Shown here: piece after piece, positions 1-7,249 of the stretch
Layout: every line of letters starts with the position of its first letter
Numbering within the stretch: position 1 is the stretch's first letter
From: Candidatus Kuenenbacteria bacterium
Lineage (GTDB): Bacteria > Patescibacteriota > Patescibacteriia > UBA2591 > PGYQ01
DNA length: 10,949 nucleotides
Assembly: GCA_016209005.1 (NCBI GenBank)
Contig: JACQWZ010000039.1
Coordinates: forward strand, 1-10,949
Reading direction: 5' to 3'
The notes under the pieces: generated by a model
Databases searched by the model: none
What the model saw: only the letters and a program-made list of their open reading frames with translations
Told to the model about the DNA's origin: nothing
Translations under genes and position numbers: made by a program

Positions 1-138
1 AAATGTTACTCATAACAGATTAGAAAAAGATTTTTCTGTTTTGATAAAAGATTGTTTGAAATATTTAAACCGGAATAAATTTAATTCTATAAAATTTGAA
101 AATTTATTTTAGGGAAATTTAAAACAAAACCAGTATAT
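1..138 (+). mobile_element. 3' end of an IS630-like insertion sequence (left copy)
   Basis: These 138 bp are an exact reverse complement of 10810-10947. The segment contains the end of a transposase-like reading frame (2-112) followed by about 26 bp of terminal sequence. The two copies stay identical through CCAGTATAT and then diverge (left continues TACTAA, right CTATTA), which places the element boundary there. A terminus of CCAGTA followed by a TA dinucleotide fits the IS630/Tc1-mariner habit of inserting at TA. The rest of the element lies outside the window. The repeat and its boundary are seen directly; the family comes from recalled resemblance of the C-terminal peptide. Confidence 0.7.
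2..112 (+). CDS. IS630-like transposase, C-terminal fragment (5' end outside window)
   Basis: The frame opens at the left edge and runs 36 residues to TAG at 110-112. It begins NVTHNRLEKDFSVLIKDCLK and ends in a Lys/Asn/Phe-rich tail. The segment VTHNRLEKDF followed by an amphipathic helix resembles the last helix of IS630-family DDE transposases, which usually end with a Trp-x-x-Leu-Lys-x-x-(V/L)-x-x-N-x-x-F-x-x-(F/L) type motif and a final helix. The catalytic DDE residues would lie upstream and are not visible. The same frame occurs at the right end on the minus strand, so this is one of two IS copies. Family assignment is from memory of the motif. Confidence 0.55.
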   Translation, partial: NVTHNRLEKDFSVLIKDCLKYLNRNKFNSIKFENLF

Positions 139-268
139 TACTAAATTTTAAAATTTGCAAAAAAATAAAATATGAGTTAATTTTGTTTTATTGTTTTTTG
201 TGTTTTTGTGTTTTGTATTTTACATTTGATTCTTTTATATTTTTAGTTTTTGTATTTTAGTTTGTCAT

Positions 269-298
269 TTGGATTTTATTAAAAATTAAAATTATAAA
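269..298 (+). promoter_or_regulatory. Candidate sigma70-like promoter for rel
   Basis: TTGGAT (269-274) and TATAAA (293-298) are separated by 18 bp, giving a predicted start near 305 and a leader of about 43 nt that would include the 313-328 palindrome. In DNA this AT-rich such matches arise easily by chance, so the call is tentative. Confidence 0.3.
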
Positions 299-312
299 AT
301 TAAAAATTGCGA

Positions 313-328
313 TCCACCAGCTGGCGGA
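313..328. repeat. Short GC-rich palindrome, copy 1 (TCCRCCAGYTGGCGGA)
   Basis: TCCACCAGCTGGCGGA is a 16-bp palindrome with one mismatched pair, GC-rich within almost pure A/T sequence, 20 bp before the rel start. A second copy with two base differences lies at 7145-7160, also upstream of a gene. It could form a small leader hairpin or be a dispersed REP-like element. Confidence 0.7.
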
Positions 329-347
329 CTTAAATTTTGCTTATTCT

Positions 348-1799
348 ATGACTCTCAAAGATCTTCTTAATACAATTAAAAAAAATAATCTTAAAATAGA
401 TTTTGATTTGATACAATTGGCTTATGAATTTGCCGAGAAAGCGCATTTTGGACAAAAACGAGCTTCGGGTGAAGATTATATTCAACATTCTTTAGAAACA
501 GCAAATCTTTTGGCTAAATTTAAAGTTGATGAAACGACAATTATTGCCGGTCTTTTTCATGATATTCCCGAAGAAACAAAAATTTCTTTAGAAGAAATTA
601 AAAAAGAATTTGGCGAAGAAATAGCTAATTTAGTTGAAGACATTACTAAATTAGGAAAAATTAAATATCGAGGCATTGAACGTTACGTGGAAAATTTAAG
701 AAAAATGTTTGTTGCCATTGCCAAAGACACGCGAGTTATTTTTATTAAATTCGCGGATCGTATGCACAATCTTAAAACCCTTTCAGCTTTGCCAAAAGAA
801 AAACAAAAACGAATCGCTTTGGAATCTTTAGAAATTTACGCGCCTATCGCTCATCGTTTAGGGATGAATGAACTTAGAGGACAACTTGAAGATTTGGCTT
901 TTCCTTATGTTTATCCTCAAGAATATAAAATAACAAAAAAAATATTTCAAGAAAAAATCAAGGTTCGGAATCCTTTTGTTGAAAAGTTCAAGAAAGAACT
1001 TCTAAAAGAATTGGTTTTAGCTGGTTTTAAAAATTTAGAAATTCACGGCCGAATTAAACATCTTTACAGTTTTTATTTAAAATTAAATCGTCCGGAAATT
1101 AATAAAAATCCAGATAAAATTTACGATCTTGTCGCTATTCGAATTATTGTTCCAGAAAAAATAGTTGATTGTTATTCAATTTTAGGATTAATCCATAGTA
1201 AATGGAAACCGTTGCCTCAGCGAATTAAAGATTATATCGCTATGCCTAAATCTAACGGATATCAATCTTTACACACAACGGTTTTTGGATCAGATGATAA
1301 AATTATTGAAATTCAAATTAGAACGGAAAAAATGCATCGTGAAACAGAATATGGAATTGCCGCTAATTGGGTTTATGCGGAAAAAGGAAAACCAAAACAA
1401 GGAGCTCAAATAGATAAAAAAAGAATGATTTGGCTTAATCATTTATTAGAGTGGCAAAAAGAATCCGAGTCTGAACAGCCAGAAGAATTTTTAAAAAAAT
1501 TAAAAATGAATTTTTTTAAAGATCGTATTTTTATTTTTACTCCAAAAGGAGATGTCATTGATTTGCCCGAACAAGCGACGCCAATTGATTTTGCTTATCA
1601 TGTTCACACAGACATTGGGCATAGTTGCACCGGAGCTTTAATTAATAATCATTTAAGTGCTTTGGACACTCTTTTAAAAAGCGGAGACGTAGTTAAAATT
1701 ATTACCAGTAAAAGCAGAAAAAAACCAAGCCTTGATTGGCTTAAATTCACAAAAACTCACCAAGCTCGATCCAAAATAAAATCCGCTTTAAAAATTTAA
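348..1799 (+). CDS. rel: Bifunctional (p)ppGpp synthetase/hydrolase, short Rel without C-terminal ZFD and ACT domains
   Basis: A cytoplasmic RelA/SpoT homologue of 483 aa that makes ppGpp from GDP/GTP and ATP and hydrolyses it. The N-terminal HD hydrolase domain (about 25-180) keeps H47, the HD pair H71-D72 within HDIPEET, and D137/N141 of DRMHN; the usual HDxxED reads HDIPEE (D to E at 76). The synthetase domain (about 235-345) has YDLVAIRI (D260), RIKDYIAMPKSNGYQSLHTT and EIQIRT (E321). RxKD at 292-295 is the charge signature of bifunctional enzymes rather than ExDD of RelA. A TGS domain spans about 391-455. The protein ends about 25 residues later, whereas classical Rel is about 730 aa, so the helical, zinc-finger and ACT/RRM regions are absent. 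The TAA stop follows an intact frame with no sign of a frameshift. No Shine-Dalgarno precedes the ATG. Confidence 0.93.
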   Translation: MTLKDLLNTIKKNNLKIDFDLIQLAYEFAEKAHFGQKRASGEDYIQHSLETANLLAKFKVDETTIIAGLFHDIPEETKISLEEIKKEFGEEIANLVEDITKLGKIKYRGIERYVENLRKMFVAIAKDTRVIFIKFADRMHNLKTLSALPKEKQKRIALESLEIYAPIAHRLGMNELRGQLEDLAFPYVYPQEYKITKKIFQEKIKVRNPFVEKFKKELLKELVLAGFKNLEIHGRIKHLYSFYLKLNRPEINKNPDKIYDLVAIRIIVPEKIVDCYSILGLIHSKWKPLPQRIKDYIAMPKSNGYQSLHTTVFGSDDKIIEIQIRTEKMHRETEYGIAANWVYAEKGKPKQGAQIDKKRMIWLNHLLEWQKESESEQPEEFLKKLKMNFFKDRIFIFTPKGDVIDLPEQATPIDFAYHVHTDIGHSCTGALINNHLSALDTLLKSGDVVKIITSKSRKKPSLDWLKFTKTHQARSKIKSALKI

Positions 1800-1868
1800 A
1801 AATAACTTAATGGAATAAATTTAATTTTTGTATTTTTTATTTTTTCTTCAGCTAAATAGTCTTTACAC

Positions 1869-2027
1869 TGGTTCATGTTATAGTTGACACTATAAATTTT
1901 TATTAAAGTTAGCCAATTCTTTAAATTTGAACAAAAAGCAGGTTGCTAAGGGCAAAAATTAATCATCTGTGTTTTTATATATTCCACTAATTTTAATCAA
2001 ATAAAGTGTCAATTATGTTCGTGAACT
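1869..2027. mobile_element. Possible degenerate MITE or transposon remnant with inverted arms
   Basis: The left arm, ATAGTTGACACT onward (1880-1912), is matched in inverted orientation by ATAATTGACACT onward (1987-2016 read on the minus strand). Similarity continues through ATTAAA and TTAG inward, and GTTCA(T/C)G outward. About 75 bp between the arms encodes nothing. Paired arms around non-coding DNA are what a worn MITE looks like, but no target duplication is clear and the family is not recognised. Confidence 0.35.
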
Positions 2028-2055
2028 TGAACATTTATGTTTGTGAACTTGAACA
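2013..2055. repeat. Two-copy tandem repeat, period 22 bp (TGTTYGTGAACTTGAACA)
   Basis: TGTTCGTGAACTTGAACA (2016-2033) is repeated with one change at 2038-2055; each copy is preceded by TTA, giving 21 near-identical bp at a 22-bp period. Each copy contains GTTC and GAAC half-sites in inverted order, suggesting tandem protein-binding sites or the terminal repeat of a mobile element. It adjoins the right arm of the MITE-like region. Confidence 0.75.
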
Positions 2056-2104
2056 GGGGTGGACGATTTTTTTAAAAAAACAATTGCGAGTAGTTACTTT
2101 TATA

Positions 2105-3265
2105 TTATTTTGAATCAACATAATATAACAAAGAATATAAACCGGCAATAAAAAAAATAGTTGCCCAAATCCAAAATCCAGCGCTAAAAATAGAAAATAA
2201 TAAAAATGCGATAAGGGCGATGGATGTTTTTCCAATTGTTAATGCTTGCTCAAAAAATATAGCGTATTTTAAGGTTCCATATTGATTGGCTGTTTTGTAA
2301 GTATGAGCTGTTAAAGGAATAAAAATTCCAGAGCGAAAAATTCTAGCAAAAAGTTCTATTATAAAAACTCCGGAAATGGTTTTTATAAATCCTCGAATTA
2401 TCCAAAAAATAAAATATGGCATTAAACTTTTTCTTAATATTTTTTTTCCTTTTCCATTGTCAAAAGAATAACCAATATAAAATGTGGCAAAAATGCTAAT
2501 TAAAATAGACAAAGAAATCACCCCGCCGAGAATAGAATAATTTTTTATAATTAAAAAAATAAAAATAGGCCACAAAACCAAATCAACCAATTCTTCTCCT
2601 ATGCCAATAAATTTCCACATGGCTTTTTTATTTTTTTTGGAGAATAAACGTTTAAAACAATTTTTATAAGAAAATTTTTGGGCGATAAACTTTTCTTTTG
2701 TCGTAAAAAGAGGAATAATTGAAACAAAAAGAATGCAAGCGACAATAATAAACAAAATATTAAATCCAAAAAAAGCAATAATTAATCCTCCAATAAACGG
2801 ACCAATTACTCCAACTATCAACCCTATTATTTTAAGGGCGCCAACCTCTTTGCCTAATTCTTCTTTAATTCCATATTTTGCAAAATTAGCGTGATAACTT
2901 GGCCAATATAACATTTTATAAACAACTAAAAAAATAGGGGCGATAAAAATAAAAAAAGAATAAAAAGAAATTAGATAAAGACTTAAAAAATATAAAATAC
3001 AAAATGGAATGGAAAAAAATATTGAATGTTCAAAGCCGAAACGATTAATAATTTTACCGCTTAAGGGAACTACAAAAAAGAAGATTAAATAAACAGAAAT
3101 AAAAAAAACAAGGATTTGTGGGATTGAAAATTTTAATTTATAAAGATAAAGAGGTTCAAAAAGAGAGATCATTGAAAGCGCGAAAGTTTGAATTGAAACA
3201 GCAATATAAAACTCGCCAATTTCTCTTTTTAAAAAAGAAGGAAATAATTTTTTGATCTTAAACAT
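2105..3265 (-). CDS. Major facilitator superfamily-type transporter, substrate unknown
   Basis: A 386-aa integral membrane protein with about 12 hydrophobic segments (first at about 17-43, last at about 360-382) and a short basic N-terminus (MFKIKKLFPSFLKREIGEF). The loop after the second segment carries SGKIINRFG, in the place of the MFS motif GxxxDRxGR, reduced here to GKxxNRFG. A Lys-rich central loop (about 190-215, containing KRLFSKKNKKAMWK) fits the cytoplasmic loop between the two six-helix halves. Length and topology suit MFS. The substrate cannot be read from the sequence. It lies 217 bp downstream of leuS on the same strand; that gap is repeat-filled, so co-transcription is uncertain. 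It converges on rel. No Shine-Dalgarno precedes the ATG. Confidence 0.75.
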   Translation of the reverse strand: MFKIKKLFPSFLKREIGEFYIAVSIQTFALSMISLFEPLYLYKLKFSIPQILVFFISVYLIFFFVVPLSGKIINRFGFEHSIFFSIPFCILYFLSLYLISFYSFFIFIAPIFLVVYKMLYWPSYHANFAKYGIKEELGKEVGALKIIGLIVGVIGPFIGGLIIAFFGFNILFIIVACILFVSIIPLFTTKEKFIAQKFSYKNCFKRLFSKKNKKAMWKFIGIGEELVDLVLWPIFIFLIIKNYSILGGVISLSILISIFATFYIGYSFDNGKGKKILRKSLMPYFIFWIIRGFIKTISGVFIIELFARIFRSGIFIPLTAHTYKTANQYGTLKYAIFFEQALTIGKTSIALIAFLLFSIFSAGFWIWATIFFIAGLYSLLYYVDSK

Positions 3266-3482
3266 AAAAACACAAAAATTTAAGAAAATTTTTGCAATTT
3301 CTAATTTCTAATTTTCAATTTCTATTAAATTTTCAATTAATCAATTTTTAAACACCTTATTTTTTATTGTTTTTGTTTGAAAATTAAATCATTGAAAATT
3401 GATTGAAAATTGAAAATTGAAAATTTTTTAATAGATTTAGCGATTGGCATAATTATTTATTAATTTTTTTATAAGCCAAAAA
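3266..3482. repeat. Word-repeat spacer between leuS and MFS gene
   Basis: This spacer holds runs of TTTCTAATTTC and of ATTGAAAA with period 8 (about 3391-3427). The TCATT(A/G)AAAATTGATTGA segment recurs almost unchanged at about 8495-8513 before tRNA-His. No ORF and no clear terminator were seen. Confidence 0.6.
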
Positions 3483-6062
3483 CTAAAGTACTATATTTAT
3501 TAATCTCCCCGGAACAAAAATTATTTTTTTAATTTGTTTTTCGTCGGGAATCCATTTTTTTATTTTTTCATTTTTTAGGATTAATTCTTTTGCTTCAATT
3601 TCAGAAATATTTTTTTCTACTTCTATTTTACATCGCATTTTTCCATTAATTTGAATGACCAATTCAAATTTTTCTTCAATAATTAAATCTGGATCGTATT
3701 TTGGCCAAGGTTGGTCAAAGATACTTTCTTTTTCGGAAATTTCTGGATGCAATTGATGCCATAATTCTTCGCAAATATGCGGAGCGATCGGCGCGAGAAG
3801 TTTTAAAAACAGCTTGTAGCTTGTATCCCGACGTTCTAGTCGGGACTCCGACATCATGTCGTCGGAGGCTTGTAGCTTATGGGGCTGTTTTTCCATTTCA
3901 TTTAACAAAATCATTAAAGTGGAAATTACTGTATTAAATTTAAAATTATCAATGTCCTCGCTAACTTTTTTAATTGTTTGCTGAATTAATCGCTCTAATT
4001 CTTTTGATTGTTTTAATTGTTCCATCGTCTTAGCGTTGTCTATGGGAAGATTGGTTGTTGACTGATATTTTTCAACAATTTTCCAAACTTTTTGTAAAAA
4101 TCTATAAACTCCAATCACGCCTTGATCATTCCATTCAACATCTTGTTCGGCTGGTCCCATAAAAAGACTATAAATTCGCATTGAATCAGCGCCATATTTT
4201 TCAAAAAATTCATCTGGATTAACAACATTCCCTTTTGATTTGCTCATTTTTTTTCCTTTATAATAAACCATTCCTTGATTAAAAAGATGAATAAATGGTT
4301 CGCTAAATTCTATTAATTTTAAATCGAGCATTACTTTTGTAAAAAAACGCGCGTAAAGTAAATGTAAAATCGCGTGCTCCACTCCGCCAATATATAAATC
4401 AACAGGCAACCAATGATTTATTTTTTTCTTATTAAAAATTTCTTTTGAATTTTTTGGATCAACATATCGAGTAAAATACCAAGAAGAACAAACCCATTGA
4501 GAAATTGTGTCAGTTTCTCTTTCGGCGTATCCTCCGCAATGCGGACATTTGGTTTCGACAAATTCATTAATGTTGGCTAGCGGAGATTTTCCATCTAACG
4601 TGGGATTAAAATTTTGAATATTCTCTGGAAGTGTAATGGGCAAACTTTCTTCAGGCGCAGGGATTTCTCCGCATTGATTGCAATAAATTATTGGAATTGG
4701 CGTTCCCCAATATCTTTGCCGAGAAATTAACCAATCTCTTAATTTATATTTTTTAATTCCATAACCAAATCCTTGATTTTCTAACCATTGGGTAATTTTT
4801 TCTCGAGCTACTTCAGAAGATAATTGATCAAATTCTCCTGAGCCAATTAAAATCCCATCTTCTTTAAAAGCGCCATTTTCAATAGAAGATTTACCATCCT
4901 CTGATTTTATTACTTCAATAATTTCCAAGCCATATTTTTCAGCAAAAGCAAAATCTCTTTCGTCATGAGCCGGCACAGCCATAATCGCCCCGGTTCCATA
5001 TTCCAGCAAAACATAATCAGCAATCCAAATTGGAACTTTAATTCCATTAAGAGGGTTAATTGCGTAAGAACCAGTAAAAACTCCGGTCTTTTCTTTTTCT
5101 TGGGACATTCTTTCAACTTCCGAAACATTTCGCGTTTTTTCTATATATTTTTCCACATCCTCCTTATATTTTTCAGTTGTTAAATAAGGGATTAAAGGAT
5201 GTTCAGGCGCTAAAACAACATAGGTCATTCCAAAAACCGTATCAACTCTAGTTGTCCAAACTTTTATTTTTACTAATTCTTCATTTAAATCAATGCCTAT
5301 CCATTGGCAAGTAAATTTATCAATTTTTTCTGGTTTCATCGCGCCTTTTTCTCCGTGTAAAACTTGCATAAAAAATTCCGTTCCATAACTTCGGCCAATC
5401 CAATTTCTTTGCATTATTTTAACTTTTTCCGGCCAATCTAAATTTTCTAAATCATCAATCAATTGATCGGCGTATTTTGTAATTTTAAAAAACCATTGCT
5501 TCAAATTTTTTTTAGTCGTTAATGTCCCGCATCTTTCGCATTTTCCTTCTACCACTTCTTCGTCGGCTAAACTAGCTTTACAAGAAGGACAAAAATTTAT
5601 TGGCGCTTCTTTTCGATAAGCCAATCCTTTTTTATATAATTCTAAAAATAGCCATTGAGTCCATTTATAATATTCTGGAGAAGAAGAATTAATTTCTCGA
5701 TCCCAATCGTACATATATCCAGCTGATTGAAGTTGTTTTTTAATATTGTCTATATTTTTTTTAGCGCTTTCAGCCGGATGAACCTTGTGTTTAAGAGCAA
5801 AATTTTCAGCAGGTAGACCAAAAGCGTCCCAACCCATTGGATGCAAAACATTATAGCCTTCCATTTTTTTTTTTCGAGCAATCGCGTCTGAATAAGAATA
5901 TCCTCTCATATGGCCAACATGCAATCCCTCGCCAGAGGGATAGGGAAACATATCTAAACAATAAAACTTTTTTTTCTTAAAAGCGTCTCTTGTTTTATGA
6001 GATCGATTTTTCTCCCAAATCTTCTGCCACTTTTTTTCTATTTGTTGATGTAAGTAAGACAT
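3483..6062 (-). CDS. leuS: Leucyl-tRNA synthetase
   Basis: Class Ia synthetase charging tRNA-Leu in the cytoplasm. The start is the ATG at 6062-6060 (MSYLHQQIEKKWQKIW, the conserved N-terminus), giving 859 aa. An upstream in-frame ATG would add 22 residues that merely translate repeat DNA. Seen in order: HVGH (48-51) in PYPSGEGLHVGHMRGY; zinc-knuckle cysteines C158, C161, C175, C178; the CP1 editing domain with TTRVDTVFGMTY and MAVPAHDERDF; a second CxxC pair (IYCNQCG, TKCPHCGG); KMSKS (605-609); and the anticodon-binding helical domain and C-terminal domain. Residues 728-750 are a foreign-looking in-frame insertion encoded by a GC-rich double hairpin flanked by 11-bp direct repeats, just before the conserved LLAPIAPHICEELW. 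It is transcribed divergently from the MBL-fold gene, with a promoter at 6196-6224. Confidence 0.96.
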   Translation of the reverse strand: MSYLHQQIEKKWQKIWEKNRSHKTRDAFKKKKFYCLDMFPYPSGEGLHVGHMRGYSYSDAIARKKKMEGYNVLHPMGWDAFGLPAENFALKHKVHPAESAKKNIDNIKKQLQSAGYMYDWDREINSSSPEYYKWTQWLFLELYKKGLAYRKEAPINFCPSCKASLADEEVVEGKCERCGTLTTKKNLKQWFFKITKYADQLIDDLENLDWPEKVKIMQRNWIGRSYGTEFFMQVLHGEKGAMKPEKIDKFTCQWIGIDLNEELVKIKVWTTRVDTVFGMTYVVLAPEHPLIPYLTTEKYKEDVEKYIEKTRNVSEVERMSQEKEKTGVFTGSYAINPLNGIKVPIWIADYVLLEYGTGAIMAVPAHDERDFAFAEKYGLEIIEVIKSEDGKSSIENGAFKEDGILIGSGEFDQLSSEVAREKITQWLENQGFGYGIKKYKLRDWLISRQRYWGTPIPIIYCNQCGEIPAPEESLPITLPENIQNFNPTLDGKSPLANINEFVETKCPHCGGYAERETDTISQWVCSSWYFTRYVDPKNSKEIFNKKKINHWLPVDLYIGGVEHAILHLLYARFFTKVMLDLKLIEFSEPFIHLFNQGMVYYKGKKMSKSKGNVVNPDEFFEKYGADSMRIYSLFMGPAEQDVEWNDQGVIGVYRFLQKVWKIVEKYQSTTNLPIDNAKTMEQLKQSKELERLIQQTIKKVSEDIDNFKFNTVISTLMILLNEMEKQPHKLQASDDMMSESRLERRDTSYKLFLKLLAPIAPHICEELWHQLHPEISEKESIFDQPWPKYDPDLIIEEKFELVIQINGKMRCKIEVEKNISEIEAKELILKNEKIKKWIPDEKQIKKIIFVPGRLINIVL
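3811..3880. repeat. Palindromic element inserted in frame within leuS
   Basis: Two adjacent hairpins, TCCCGAC/GTCGGGA (3826-3832 with 3839-3845) and CTCCGAC/GTCGGAG (3846-3852 with 3861-3867), are enclosed by direct repeats GCTTGTAGCTT (3812-3822 and 3868-3878). It is far more GC-rich than the rest of leuS. It encodes residues 728-750 (HKLQASDDMMSES then RLERRDTSYK), which have no counterpart in the recalled E. coli and Thermus enzymes. The reading frame stays open. Confidence 0.8.
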
Positions 6063-6195
6063 AAAATTAAATAAAATTAAAATGTAAACAGTTACACAGT
6101 TAATTAGTCGCATAGTTAAAAAAACCAATTAACCAATTAACTGATTAATAATTATTATTTTCTTGTTTTTATGTTCTAGTGTTTTTGTGTTTTTC

Positions 6196-6224
6196 ATTTT
6201 ATCACAAGTTATTGTTTTTTTCAA
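6196..6224 (-). promoter_or_regulatory. Candidate promoter for leuS (extended -10)
   Basis: Read on the minus strand: TTGAAA (6224-6219), a 17-bp spacer, then TAAAAT (6201-6196) preceded by TGA, an extended -10 (TGn). Predicted start is near 6189, giving a leader of roughly 127 nt before the leuS ATG made mostly of word repeats. No T-box or other leader structure was recognised. Confidence 0.5.
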
Positions 6225-6240
6225 TTAAATTTTGTAAAAT
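6212..6240 (+). promoter_or_regulatory. Candidate promoter for MBL-fold gene
   Basis: TTGTTT (6212-6217), a 17-bp spacer and TAAAAT (6235-6240). The predicted start near 6247 leaves a leader of about 97 nt that includes the small hairpins at 6273-6298. Its -35 sits one base from the -35 of the divergent leuS promoter, so the two probably compete for polymerase. Confidence 0.45.
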
Positions 6241-6272
6241 ATAAATAAGTTTAAAACTAATCTTATTTTATC

Positions 6273-6298
6273 ACCCGGAGGGTAACCAGCCTTTGGTT
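6273..6298. repeat. Twin small hairpins in the leader of the MBL-fold gene
   Basis: ACCCGGAGGGT (6273-6283) and AACCA-gcctt-TGGTT (6284-6298) are back-to-back hairpins, GC-rich within A/T-rich DNA. They are probably another dispersed palindromic element; a leader role is possible but unsupported. Confidence 0.5.
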
Positions 6299-6300
6299 GG

Positions 6301-6332
6301 AATCTTAAATCTTAAATCTTAAATCGTAAATC
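6301..6332. repeat. Heptad tandem repeat (TTAAATC)
   Basis: TTAAATC occurs three times in a row (6305-6325), followed by GTAAATC and GTAACTT, ending about 10 bp before the ATG at 6344. An inverted relative (TTTTAGATTTAAGATTT) lies at about 8459-8475. It separates the MBL-fold start from its predicted promoter. Confidence 0.7.
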
Positions 6333-6343
6333 GTAACTTATTT

Positions 6344-7003
6344 ATGGAAATAACTTGGTTGGGACAATCTTGTTTTAAAATACAAGACAAAAATATAACT
6401 TTAATTACCGATCCTTATAATTCTGAACTTGGATTAAAACCTTTGCATGGATTAAAAGCGGATATTATCACAATGAGCCATAATCATTGTGATCACAATA
6501 ATATTAGGGCTGTTTCTGGCGTTGCAGAAAAATCTCCTTTAATTGTTTCTACGCCAGGGGAATATGAAATTCAAAATGTTTTTATTTATGGAATTCCTTG
6601 TTTCCATGATAAAGAACAAGGAAAACAAAGAGGATTTAACACTATTTATTTAATCAAAATGAGCGAAATAACTGTTGCTCATTTGGGAGATTTAGGGCAT
6701 ATTTTATCTGATGAACAATTGGAAAAAATAGAAAAAGTGGATATTCTTTTAGTTCCGGTCGGTGGAACTTCTACAATTGACGCCAAAGAAGCCAAACAAA
6801 TAATTAGCCAAATTGAGCCTAAAATTGTCATCCCAATGCATTATAAAATTTCTGGGCTAAAAAAAAATTTAGACGGAATAGATAAATTTTATTCAGAAAT
6901 GGGCGCTAAAAAATCGGAACCAATTAGTAAATTTAAAATTTTAAAAAAAGATTTAATCAGCCAGACGGAGATGAAAATGGTGGAGATGGAAAATAAGCAT
7001 TAA
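6344..7003 (+). CDS. Metallo-beta-lactamase-fold metal-dependent hydrolase (UlaG/COG2220-like)
   Basis: A 219-aa cytoplasmic protein with the complete MBL-fold metal signature: HNHCDH (H46, H48, D50, H51; the HxHxDH motif), HLGD (H112, D115) and IPMHYK (H165). The opening MEITWLGQSCFKI, the ITDPY strand, and PVGGTSTIDAKEA before the last ligand are characteristic of the UlaG-like / UPF0173 hydrolases (COG2220), whose founding member is L-ascorbate-6-phosphate lactonase. No ascorbate genes are nearby, so the substrate is unknown and this name should not be transferred. The length is normal and all ligands are present, so it is probably active. It is divergent from leuS; no Shine-Dalgarno precedes the ATG. 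The last 13 residues (TEMKMVEMENKH) look like a degenerate tail. Confidence 0.88.
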   Translation: MEITWLGQSCFKIQDKNITLITDPYNSELGLKPLHGLKADIITMSHNHCDHNNIRAVSGVAEKSPLIVSTPGEYEIQNVFIYGIPCFHDKEQGKQRGFNTIYLIKMSEITVAHLGDLGHILSDEQLEKIEKVDILLVPVGGTSTIDAKEAKQIISQIEPKIVIPMHYKISGLKKNLDGIDKFYSEMGAKKSEPISKFKILKKDLISQTEMKMVEMENKH

Positions 7004-7249
7004 AACACAAGAATATTAAAATATTAAAACAAATTAACCTAATTAACTTAATAAATAGTTAAAAGTTAAAAGTGCAAAGTTCAAAGTTATAGTTTTAAGT
7101 TAAAAGTTAAAATACAAAATACTGTTATTTTAAGCTTTAAACTGTCCGCCAGTTGGCGGATTAACTTTAAACTATTAACTTTAACTTTTAATTTTTAACT
7201 TTATACTTTTAACTGTTTTTAAAATTAGAGTAATTAGAAATTAATATTT
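7004..7249. repeat. Inverted array of AGTTAAA words around a GC-rich palindrome
   Basis: No gene is seen. Roughly 7058-7118 is built of AGTTAAAAGT words, and roughly 7161-7213 of the complementary ACTTTTAA words, so the region could fold into a long imperfect hairpin with TCCGCCAGTTGGCGGA (7145-7160) near its apex. It forms the leader of the gene at 7250. Confidence 0.55.
7145..7160. repeat. Short GC-rich palindrome, copy 2 (TCCRCCAGYTGGCGGA)
   Basis: TCCGCCAGTTGGCGGA, a 16-bp palindrome differing from the copy at 313-328 at two positions. Both are in leaders of plus-strand genes and both are followed by a TTAA-type A/T run. Confidence 0.7.

Larger units (their letters stand above)
139..347. 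other. Gene-free A/T-rich stretch with word repeats upstream of rel
   Basis: There is no usable ORF here. The DNA is T-rich and built from recurring words such as TTTTTGTG and TTTTACATTT, which reappear before the gene at 7838. A short GC-rich palindrome (313-328) stands out, and a weak promoter candidate (269-298) precedes it. Confidence 0.6.
1800..2104. other. Gene-free region between converging rel and MFS gene
   Basis: About 305 bp lie between the convergent 3' ends of rel and the transporter. They hold a possible degenerate MITE (about 1869-2027), a 22-bp tandem repeat (2013-2055) and A/T-rich filler. No intrinsic terminator with a U-tract was seen. A 26-codon minus-strand frame (1796-1876) is judged accidental. 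Confidence 0.6.

Noticed and set aside
1796..1876. 26-codon minus-strand frame MNQCKDYLAEEK... overlapping the end of rel
   Set aside because: Very short, overlaps the rel stop, starts within the MITE-like arm and has no recognisable motif or RBS; could be a decayed gene end but is unsupported.
2013..2055. LexA/SOS boxes
   Set aside because: GAAC and GTTC half-sites are present but spaced 6 bp or in the inverse order rather than GAAC-N4-GTTC, and no SOS gene is adjacent.
2013..2055. CRISPR array
   Set aside because: Only two units with essentially no spacer, and no cas genes.
3701..5183. Several ORFs of 70-80 codons on both strands inside leuS
   Set aside because: Shadows of the strongly supported LeuRS frame.
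6063..6128. In-frame upstream ATG extending LeuRS by 22 residues
   Set aside because: The extension translates AATTAACC-type repeat DNA, while the conserved LeuRS N-terminus begins at MSYLHQQIEKKW (6062).
6063..6190. T-box or other leader riboswitch for leuS
   Set aside because: The leader is repeat-derived A/T DNA; no T-box sequence, specifier loop or terminator/antiterminator pair was seen.
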